Assembly: GCA_030272155.1 (NCBI GenBank) | Contig: CP126198.1 | Location: forward strand, 1,302,001 to 1,366,000 | Direction: 5' to 3' | Origin: Tetradesmus obliquus | Taxonomy: Eukaryota > Chlorophyta > Chlorophyceae > Sphaeropleales > Scenedesmaceae | Length of the DNA: 64,000 bases | Shown here: positions 47,887-56,013 of the stretch, piece after piece | Layout: each line of letters starts with the position of its first letter | Position numbering within the stretch: the first letter of the stretch is position 1 | Position numbers and translations under genes: made by a program | The notes under the pieces: generated by a model | The model's input: the letters and a program-made list of their open reading frames with translations, nothing else | The model's database searches: none | What the model was told of the DNA's origin: nothing

Positions 47887-48035
47887 CAATCCACAACATG
47901 ATCCACACGCGATCGAGGCTTATCCACAACGGTTGTGGACCGTTCCGGTTGTGGACGGCCTTGTGGACGGCCCTAGCCCGTTGTGGATGGCTTGTGGATG
48001 GTCTGCTGTGGATGACTTGTGGATGATTTGTGGAT
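47887..48035. repeat. Right subterminal TGTGGA array of the large CACTA element
   Basis: Three ATCCACA words followed by about nine TGTGGA words, spaced 8-20 bases. The orientation switch near 47930 (CCACAACGGTTGTGG) makes a short palindrome. The array ends 17 bases from the element terminus. Confidence 0.85.
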
Positions 48036-48055
48036 TTGCTTTGACCATAGTGTGC

Positions 48056-48949
48056 AGCAGCAGTTCATGGCACTGGCATGCGCCGTGCAATGGTTGCAGA
48101 GCTTTTAGAGTTTGTGTTGAAGAACAATGTAGTCACTGTGCAAGGCAAGTACTACAGGCAGATTTTTGGAGGTGCAATGGGCACCAACTGCATGCCACCA
48201 GCAGCACAGCTCTACCTGGCTAGGGAGTGGGAAGGCATTGCCAAGCAACGCCTAGGCAGCGACTTCCCTTCTCTGTACAAGCGTTTTATAGATGATGGAT
48301 TTGTGGTCCTTGAGGGCAGCAAGCAGAAAATGCTTGAGTTCGTACGTTTGCTCAACACATTGTTGCCAAACATTAGGATTACATACAGCTGCAGCCAGTT
48401 TGAGGTAGAATTTTTCTTGACTTGGTTGTTTATAAGTGCATGGAGGATGTCTGCGATGCAGATGGCAAAGTGCGTCTCAAAGTGCGCACTCACCAAAAGG
48501 CACTGAACAAGTACCTTTACATCCCGCACTACTCATTCCATCCTCCTAGTGTGTTTAGGAGCTTCATCAATGAAGAGTTGATCCGGTATGTTGTCACTAA
48601 TAGTGACGAACACTGGTTTGACTGCATGGTGCGCAAATTTGTGCACCGGCTACGCCAGAGGGGTTATCCTCAGCGTCTGCTAGCCAGCATCACCAATCGA
48701 GTGTCGTTTTCACAGCGGCACCAGTACCTGTCTGCCAGCAGCAGCAGCAAAGCTGCAGCTGCAAGCAGCAAGTCTGTCATGGTGGTGCCATATGCACAAC
48801 TCATGCCTGAATTGCAGCTGCAACAGCTGCTACGGGATGCATATGTGAATGGCGGTGGGGATCTGCATACTTTGGTACCAGAAAGACCAATTGTTGCATT
48901 CACAAAAAGCAGGAACCTGGGGTCATTTCTAGTGAAGGCCAGTCACTGA
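48056..48949 (+). pseudogene. Penelope-like retroelement, C-terminal half of reverse transcriptase
   Basis: Starts directly after the CACTA target duplication and reads MVAELLEFVLKNN, then GKYYRQIFGGAMGTN (RT motif B region), YKRFIDDGFVV (motif C with the DD catalytic pair) and LPNIRITYSCSQFEVEF. A frame break lies at the TTTTT run near 48410-48415: after it the next frame continues LDLVVYKCM, as the family expects. It proceeds through KYLYIPHYSFHPP and a thumb region to the Penelope-typical SRNLGSFLVKA and a stop. No GIY-YIG endonuclease follows, so it is either an endonuclease-lacking type or has lost that domain. Together with 29144-31584 it forms one element. The frame break, three stops and the CACTA insertion make it a pseudogene. 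Confidence 0.85.
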
Positions 48950-48955
48950 CTGGCC

Positions 48956-49099
48956 GTTTTTGGGTGAGGTCACTGGCCATGTTGCCAGTGGCTCTCACCC
49001 TGTGTTTATCACCAACGCCTCATGGTTTGCTCTTTTGCAGTGCAGTTATGTACAGGGTTCGAGCCACTGGCAACATGGCCAGTGACCTCACCCAAAAAC
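48956..49099. repeat. Perfect 39-bp inverted repeat after the RT stop
   Basis: 48956-48994 is the exact reverse complement of 49061-49099 (first arm starts GTTTTTGGGTGAGG, second ends CCTCACCCAAAAAC), with a 66-base loop. It begins seven bases after the RT stop codon. Perfect identity over 39 bases suggests a recent foldback insertion, or a structure that is maintained in the 3' region of the retroelement. Confidence 0.92.
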
Positions 49100-49165
49100 C
49101 TGCACCCTGCTGTGTGTTCGCACTGATGGCGGGTATTTGTTGGTTCGGTCTGTTTGCACAGGATT

Positions 49166-49206
49166 GAAGCCTGATGAAGGGTGAAGAGCCCGAAATGCGT
49201 CGCTTC
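49166..49206 (+). ncRNA. Hammerhead ribozyme motif at the Penelope-like element 3' end
   Basis: The conserved core is present in order: CTGATGA (49171-49177), GAAA (49192-49195) and GTC (49199-49201). Stem I pairs GAAGC (49166-49170) with GCTTC (49202-49206). Stem II pairs GGG (49179-49181) with CCC (49189-49191). Stem III is reduced to about one base pair, as is known for hammerheads of Penelope-like elements, which are thought to act as dimers. The self-cleavage site would follow C49201. The position behind a Penelope-type RT supports the call. I found no second copy upstream of the RT frame. Confidence 0.75.
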
Positions 49207-49370
49207 CTGTTTGTAAATCTTTGACCCAAAGCCAACATTTGAACTGAACGTCCAACAGTAGCAGTAGCCAGTCAAAAACCTTTGCTTTTCAAATTGCAGG
49301 CGCGGTTCTGTAGAGCGAGCTGCAATTGCGCGGTAGCCTGAACGCTCATGGCGTGGTGCTGGTGCTGCAG

Positions 49371-51375
49371 GCGGACCTAAACGCTGCCATCACCAGGCTA
49401 GAGCAGGTTACAGCCCGCCTGCTGCGTTTTGAGGTACGTTAGCGTGCCTCAGGGACGATTACACGCAGGATCAGGAACAGCATCAAGCAGTAGCAGCACC
49501 TGCAAAGCAGCAGTACAGCGCTGCTTGCAGTTGCAACTGAGAACGTGCTGCTTTTCTTCCTGCAGGCTACTCTTAGCCAAGGAGCTGCAGCAGCTGCAGC
49601 ACCAGCAGCAGTACCAGCAGCAACTGCGAATGGAGCAGTTCCAGCTGCAGGGAGTCCTGCAGGCGAGCTGGCAGCATACGATAAGCTGCTGGCAGAGCAG
49701 CTGCAGCCTTTCATGAGCAATGCAACTGCAGTTGGCGGGGAGGTAAGCCCTCATGCTGACAGCTGAGGCACCTTGCAGCCTGCTCTCCTTCAGCATGTGC
49801 CTTCCTTTGTTGCTGCTGGGGCAGCAAGAGGACAGCATAACTACATCTGCAGTTCGCCGCCCATTCACACTCTCACTCGTTCACGTCCATAAGCAGAGGC
49901 CTACGCGAGAGGTTTGTCCAGCAGCCCACCAGGAGGTGTCATGCGCCTGCTGATGTACACTATGTGTTTGCAGGTGCTGGAGATCAGCAAGTTGGTGGAG
50001 AAAGCGTTCAAGGTGAGGGCCTTTACAGCAACCCAGTGCCTGGCAAACTTCGCAACGCATGGCTAACGCTGCACTAGAGTTTGTTTGCTTCAGGTCCAAG
50101 CCTGCCTGGCATGGTTGTTAACATCAACCAAATGTATTTGCGAGCTGCAGCTGCACAAGTTGTTGCGGATTGGCCTTTACATGCCCACAGGGCCTGCAGC
50201 CAGGGCTGGCACTGCTGTGCCAGCACATGCACATGCTTCACTGAAGCATGTTATGATGATTGAACAGCAACGATCTGGAGAATGCGTCTAGCTGGCTGAT
50301 GCAGTGCTGTGTTGCCGTGTGCTTGCAGGAGCAAAGGACGGTGCTGCTGGTGGCATCCAAAGCAAAGGTGGGCTCCTGCAGCGGCGGCAAATAAAAACAC
50401 GACAGAAACGCAGGCGCTCATTGTACATTCCTTGCTTTACTTGCTTTTGAATAGCAGCAGACCAGTTGCTGTCATACACACAACTTGCCATGGCACAAGT
50501 TCTGCAGAACAGGCTTCAACCCGGCATGCGAAACAACACCTCACACGTGATAACTACAGCAACTTAACTGCTGTGCAGTTCTGCCACCCCACCTTTTTAG
50601 TCATCCCCCCCTCCCCCCAGCTCTCACGTAGCATGCTGGGCATGCACCTACCGTGGCAGCTTCGCTGCTGAGCTGCTGTACCGACCTTTGCCTGTGTGCT
50701 CCTGCAAACTCCGCTGCACCTGCAGCAACCTGACACCGCACAGCTGCAGAGTGTGCTGGCGCCTGTTGCGGAGCCTATGATGGCTGCCAGTGCCCTGGCA
50801 GACAACAGGCGCTCGCCATGCTTCCAGCAGAACAAGGTGGCAGCAGAGGCCCTGCAGGCCCTCAGCTGGCTGGCTTACACCGGCCCCAGCTGCGGTGAGT
50901 TTTGCTGCAGCTGCATCAGTTTCTCTTAGCACCTGTTACTGTTGACAATGTAAAACACACCACAGCCGCTGTGCTGGAGAGCTGTTGTGCACGGGGGGAC
51001 TGCACGCGAACCACTTTCTGCAACATCAGCATGCTGCCTGAGGGGAGTACCTGCACTGCACAGGCCTGGTCACTGCTGCAGCTGTTGGAGGAGCCAAAGC
51101 ATCTTTACCTACTGCGTTTGCCAAACATGTGTGTCTTTTCTCTCCGCTGCAGGCCTGCCACTGCCTGCGCAGCACGTGGCAGAGAGTTGGAATGCTGCTG
51201 AGTTCTTTGCCAACAAGCTGCTGCGGGAGTTCAGGGGCGTCAGCGAGGCACATGTGGCGTGGGTGCAGGCCCTCAAGGTGAGCCAGGCAGCTGCACAAGC
51301 AGCAACACAGCCAGTGGTGCAGCAACAGCAGAGGCAGCAGCTCCAGCAACAGCAGCAACTAAGCCAGAGAGACAG

Positions 51376-51407
<32 letters not shown>

Positions 51408-51629
51408 AGCCATATGCTGGGTGACTAGCTACTCTCTGGTTGTGCTAAGATTGTAGAAAGCGTTTGCAGCTGTTGCGCGCAGCACACCGCTGAACAACTT
51501 GCAGAAAGTCCTTCGCCGCACAACATGTACGCATGTAGAGGATGATTGGCATACGCACATACCCTTCCCGTGCACAGTGTGTGACTCGCCTGCTGGTACT
51601 GTTGTCCACTGCCGCTGACATGCGCTGTT

Positions 51630-51694
<65 letters not shown>

Positions 51695-53862
51695 ATGCTG
51701 ATGCTTTCAGGACCTGTTCAGCGGCCTGCAGAAGTTTGTGCGATCCAGCTATCCCTCAGGCCTCCGCTGGAACCCCAACGGCTGCACCAGCATAGCCGCA
51801 GCACTGGCAGCAGCAGCCGGCAGCAGCCCTGCTACACCACCACCAGCAGCAGCAGCGCCAGCCCCGGCAGCAGCAGCAGCAGCAGCAGGGGGTCCCAAGG
51901 GACCACCCCCACCCCCACCTCCTCCGCCTGCTGGTATGATGCAGGAGGCGTTTGCTGCTGCTGCAGCTGGCAGCGGCGGCGGCAGCAGCAGCAGCAGGCC
52001 TGCAGGAGGCAGTGCGGCTTCAGGGGGCATGCAGGATGTGCTGAAGTCCCTGCAGCAGGTGAGCTAGTGTCGGCTCATGCTTCAGGGGGCATGCAGGATG
52101 TGCTGAAGTCCCTGCAGCAGGTGAGCTAGTGTCGGCTCATGCTTCAGGGGGCATGCAGGATGTGCTGAAGTCCCTGCAGCAGGTGAGCTAGTGTCGGCTC
52201 ATGCTTCAGTTGTCTGAGGAACGTGAGCTGCTGCAGACTTGGTGCGAGCCATGTGCAGCGCTGCACTCTGTGCGGACATTGCAGTAGGTGCTGCTGCTGT
52301 TTGCGCTGCAGAGTGCTGGTAACGTCAGGTCTGCGGCGTGTTACAGATGATGGCGGGAAGGCCAAAGTAGCTGCAGTCCACGAGGCCTGTGCATCACTGG
52401 AACTGCTGGTGCTGCTGCTGTTTGCCTTTCAGGGTGCGTCTGTAACGTCAGGGCTGCGGCGCGTGACAGATGATATGAAGGCCAAGAACAGGGCAGACCG
52501 CTCTGGTGCAGTGCCTGCTGCTGTGTCATCTGCAGGAGGTGCACGGCAGCAGCCTGCAGCAGCTGCTGCACCCACTAAGCCACCTAGGTGCGTGATAAGG
52601 CGCTGTGCAAGCGCAACAGTTTGTAGGTGTGTGTGCTATGTGCCTTGCAAGACATGCACGCGGCCTTTGGCAGAGCTAGCTCTGCTGCAGTATCTGTTGT
52701 ATGCATCGCATGCAAGCTGGTGAGTTTGGAGCTTCCACAGCATCTAATAACTGACGCTCAGCTGCAACATCTAACCGCCCTAAAAATGCTGCATGGTCCT
52801 GCTGCCTCTGCTGCTGCTGCTGCTCCTGCTGCCTCAGGCTTGTGTTGGAGCAGGAGCGCAAGTGGGTGGTGGAGTGGCAGGTGGGGCAGAAGGAGCTGCT
52901 GGTGACAGTGATAGACCCCAAGCAGAGCGTGTACATCTACAACTGCAGCGACTGTGTGGTGCAGGTGAGCAGCCTTGAGCAGCAGCAGCAGCAGCAGACA
53001 GTGCAATGCTGAGAAGCAGCAGTGGCGGCGGCAGCAGCAGTTGATAGTGGTGCAGCATGATGTAGCAGCGGGTGGTGGTACATCCACAAATGCAGCAACG
53101 GCCTGGTGCAGGTGAGCAGCAACAGCAGCAGCAGCAGTTGATGATGGGATATTGCACGATGTAGCAGTGGTTGGTGGTCTGTAGTCCACAACTGCGGTGA
53201 CGATGGCGCAGACAGCGGTACTTCAGTAGGCAAGAGTCCAGAGCATCTGCCCAGCTGCCAGGGGCCCTTGCTCACATTGCGGCATTGCTGCTCGGCATTT
53301 GTTAAGCAGTTTTCTTGTGCTCATGCCACGCTGCAACAATTGACAATCACAGTGTTGGATTGGTGGCTGGGTGATGAATAGCATGCCCTGGTGTTGTGTG
53401 CTGCTGCGGGTGAAGGGCAAGTACAATGTGGCATTGCTGCTAACATGCGTGAAATGCATTCATGTGTTTTTACTCTAAATATTTGTGGTGTGTTGTACAT
53501 GTGTGCTGCTGCAGGTGAAGGGCAAGTGCAACGCCATCAGCATTGACAAGTGCAAGAAGACTGGTGTGGTGTTTGAGGACGTCATCGCAAGCTGCGAGCT
53601 GGTGAATTGCAACAGCGTCCAGGTAAGCAGCACGCTAGGTCTAAGGAGTGTTACCTTAAGAAACACAGTAGTCTCTTGCAGCATGCAACATCACTTTTGT
53701 GGCAGCAGGCAGGCCAGCAGGCAGAGGTGCAGCTGGCAGGCCAGCAGGCAGAGGTGCAGCAACAGGGCTGCTGAGATGCTGCTGCAAAGTGCTGCAGAGT
53801 GCTGTGCCATTGTGCGTGCAGAAACCACAGGGCAGCTTTCCTGCTGTGCTTGCCATGAGTTG

Positions 53863-53895
<33 letters not shown>

Positions 53896-54512
53896 CTGCA
53901 GGTGCAGTGCACTGGCACGGTGCCCACTGTGTCTGTTGACAAGTGTGACGGCGTGCAGGCCTACCTCCCACACCGCCTGGCAGCCAACCCCAACTTCCAG
54001 GTGCGGCATAGCTATGCCTATAGGCACCACTTGATTTTGATTCACTAGGGTCAACATCAGCAGGGTAGTTACTGAATGTTTGCTGGCATGTTGGGGCTGT
54101 CTGATCAAGCTCATATCTTGTTGTGCCTCCTTGCAATGCACCTCGCGTGTGGTCTAGACGCACCTCTACAACGCATCTTACCACAGTGCCCGCCCCCCTT
54201 GTTCGCTCCACCTTTGCGCGCGTGCTGTTGGTGGTGACTGCCACTTCCGCTATTCACCCAGTGTTGTTTGCTGATGGTGCTGCATCCACGTCTGCATTGC
54301 TCCTCACTGCAACTCACTTCACGCATGCCCTGGTGCTGCGTGCGTGCGTGCTTCAGGTGGTGACTGCTAAGTCGTCTGAGGTGAACCTGCTGGTGCTGGC
54401 AGCCAACCCAGATGCAGAGGATGTGGCAGAGCACCCAGTGCCGGAGCAGTTTATCAGTACCTTTGTCAACGGCAAGCTGGTCACCACAGCTGCCAGCCGC
54501 GGCGGCGGCTGA
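49371..54512 (+). CDS. Cyclase-associated protein (CAP), actin regulator, start exon not found
   Basis: CAP recycles cofilin-bound actin monomers in the cytosol. Exons 49371-49433, 49566-49742, 49974-50012, 50329-50367, 50726-50894, 51153-51277, 51711-52058, 52433-52587, 52838-52964, 53515-53622, 53902-54000 and 54357-54512 join in phase. The first starts DLNAAITRLEQ, the coiled start of CAP, but has no in-frame ATG, so the initiating exon is missing or upstream. Further signs: SWLAYTGPSCGLPLP and HVAESWNAAEFFANK of the helical N-terminal domain, HVAWVQALKDLF and SSYPSGLRWNPNG, a polyproline stretch in the middle, a WH2-like SGLRRVTDDMKAKN, and a C-terminal CARP beta-helix (KWVVEWQVGQK, IYIYNCSDC-type turns, VSVDKCDGVQAYLP, SSEVNLLV). 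The end of exon 7 with its donor is triplicated. The retroelement ends 165 bases upstream of the first exon seen. Confidence 0.88.
51627..51700 (+). repeat. (CTG)n tract before CAP exon 7
   Basis: Roughly twenty CTG units in the intron, ending about 10 bases before the acceptor at 51710. A shorter CTG run (53866-53893) precedes the acceptor of the exon at 53902. Confidence 0.9.
52018..52203 (+). repeat. Triplicated 62-base segment covering an exon end and splice donor
   Basis: Three identical 62-base copies start at 52018, 52080 and 52142. Each holds the codons for GGMQDVLKSLQQ, the donor GTGAGC and an in-frame TAG just after it. The unit is not a multiple of three, so only one donor can be in phase with the preceding frame unless exon parts are skipped. 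Confidence 0.95.
52310..52372 (+). pseudogene. Decayed copy of the CAP WH2-like exon
   Basis: GTAACGTCAGGTCTGCGGCG and a following ACAGATGAT resemble the functional exon 120 bases downstream (52433 on), including the word SGLRRVTDD in one frame. No good acceptor phase fits, and the copy breaks down after about 60 bases. Probably a partial duplication of the exon. Confidence 0.6.
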
Positions 54513-55050
54513 GCACTGGCTAGGTCGTGATGTGCTACAGCTGACAGTGCTCGCTGTCAGCTGGCTCTTGCAAACGCATGTTGTTTGCATTTGCGAGGGC
54601 TGAGCGTAGAGCAGGCTACTGCAGCAAGCTGGTAGGAACAGTGCAGTTGCTGGGGCATTTATAGATGCATGTATGTGCAGAATGCCTGTTAGGGTTGGCA
54701 GCGGTAGCTTCAACAGCTTTGTCAAGTGCTGCTGGGGTTGAATGCAGCAGATGGTTCTGTGGCTCTAGGCTTATGCGGCAGTTGCACCTGTGGACGGCTG
54801 CAGCACCTGCGCGCATTGGAAACGCACGCTTTCAGCCAAGGCACGATGCTGCATTTCCAACGCATGCGTGGGGATAGAAAGGCGCAATGCATGTGTGTGC
54901 AACAGTGGCTTATTACTGCTGCTCTGCCGTTCTAGGTGATATGCACACCCTTTGTGCATCTGCTGGAAGCAGCCGTAGCTGTTTGCTTGTGCATTCTCTG
55001 CACAAAGCTGCGTACGTAAATGCTTTGCAGCATGCAGCCATCAAGTGCTG
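54513..55050. other. CAP downstream flank
   Basis: No gene supported. A short hairpin (ACAGCTGACAGTGC against GCTGTCAGCTG) lies at about 54537-54563, shortly after the CAP stop. Confidence 0.4.
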
Positions 55051-55055
55051 TTATC

Positions 55056-55470
55056 CAGCACTCCCGCCAGCAGACGCACTCCCCGTGCCTGCAGCCGACG
55101 CAGGAGCACTTGCCCAGCCGCAGCACATCGCCCCAGACAGCCTGTGGTTTGACCTGGAGACGCTGCTATTCCACAGGCTCGGCTTGCGCTGGCGGAAGGA
55201 GAAGATCACAGAATTCATCCAGCGGTACATGCCACACCACGTGAAGCAGACAATGCAGTATGACATGCGCTTCCCCATCGCCGCTGCCCCCTTCATCAAG
55301 CCATGGCTCCATGCATGCCTGATGCCGAGGCCCAGGAGGATTACCAGTGCGCGGCAGGCTCATTACCTGGCCTGGAGGGTCAAAAGCAAAGGTGGGCTGC
55401 CGAATTTCGCCGCATAAACGTGATGGACGTTGAAGGCATGATAGATGACATCAAGACGTACTGGTTCTAG
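55056..55470 (+). CDS. Unrecognised gene end with a frame change
   Basis: A frame reading QPQHIAPDSLWFDLETLLF, LRWRKEKITEFIQRYMP and then FPIAAAPFIKPWL looks like real protein but matches nothing I know. It stays open to a TAA at 55415-55417. A second frame, from about 55318, reads MPDAEAQEDYQCAAG, then QRWAAEFRRINVMDVEG and IDDIKTYWF before TAG at 55468-55470 and has equally protein-like composition. The two could be one reading frame broken near 55310, which would make it a pseudogene, or the products of alternative ends. No upstream exon was identified. It lies directly before the satellite arrays. Confidence 0.35.
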
Positions 55471-55559
55471 GTATGGGGCTGGATGGTGATGAGCCATAGA
55501 AGCGTGTCCAGCTTGGTGAACAGGCTTGCAGTGACACACATCGCCAAGCCTACACCAGC

Positions 55560-56013
55560 AAGGGGCCGATCTCTCTCTGCCCCTGTGCAACTTTCCACAA
55601 AATCTCCCTGACTTTTGGTGGTGACCATCTTGCAGACGTGTGTTGGTCTGCACGCTCTGGCACGCACTGATGTGAGCCGGGTCTGCTACATCGTTATACA
55701 CCAGGGGTGATGATGGTGCTGTGGCCCCATGACCATGGCAATGGTGGCAGCCGCCACATGATGTGGTGCTGGTGTCAGCTGCTGCTGGCAGGGCACATCA
55801 TGCCCCTGACAACTTTCCACAAATTCTCCCTGGTTTTTTGTGGTGACCAGCTTGCGTCAACGTGTGTTGGTCAGCACGCTCTGGCAAACATCGATGTGAC
55901 CCGGGCTTGCTACATCGTTATACACCAGGGGTGATGATGGTGCTGTGGCCCCATGACCATGGCGATGGTGGCAGCCGCCACATGATGTGATGGTGGTGTC
56001 AGCTGCTGGCAGG
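55560..56013 (+). repeat. Two-copy direct repeat of about 224 bases
   Basis: CGTGTGTTGGTC at 55637 recurs at 55861, and the flanking blocks CAACTTTCCACAAA (about 55591 and 55812) and GGTGATGATGGTGCTGTGG (about 55706 and 55931) recur in the same order. The second copy passes directly into the satellite that follows. Confidence 0.85.

Larger units (their letters stand above)
31585..48052 (+). mobile_element. Large autonomous-type CACTA transposon (16,468 bp, TSD TGC)
   Basis: The left end is CACTATGGCAAAAAGC and the right end GCTTTGACCATAGTG, i.e. CACTATGGTCAAAGC inverted. TGC at 31582-31584 is repeated at 48053-48055. Both ends carry TCCACA/TGTGGA subterminal arrays (31604-31690 and 47887-48035). 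Inside, on the plus strand, are a Tnp2 transposase gene (32634-37876), a 4-kb tandem repeat (38850-42810) and a second multi-exon gene (43457-47405) in the position of a TnpA-like gene. The target is the reverse transcriptase frame of a Penelope-like element. Removing the element and one TGC keeps the RT frame, which independently confirms both ends. Size is at the large end for CACTA elements, partly because of the tandem array. Confidence 0.93.

Noticed and set aside
47887..48035. TTATCCACA words as bacterial DnaA boxes or an origin
   Set aside because: The words form subterminal arrays of two CACTA elements in a spliced eukaryotic genome. No dnaA-type context exists.
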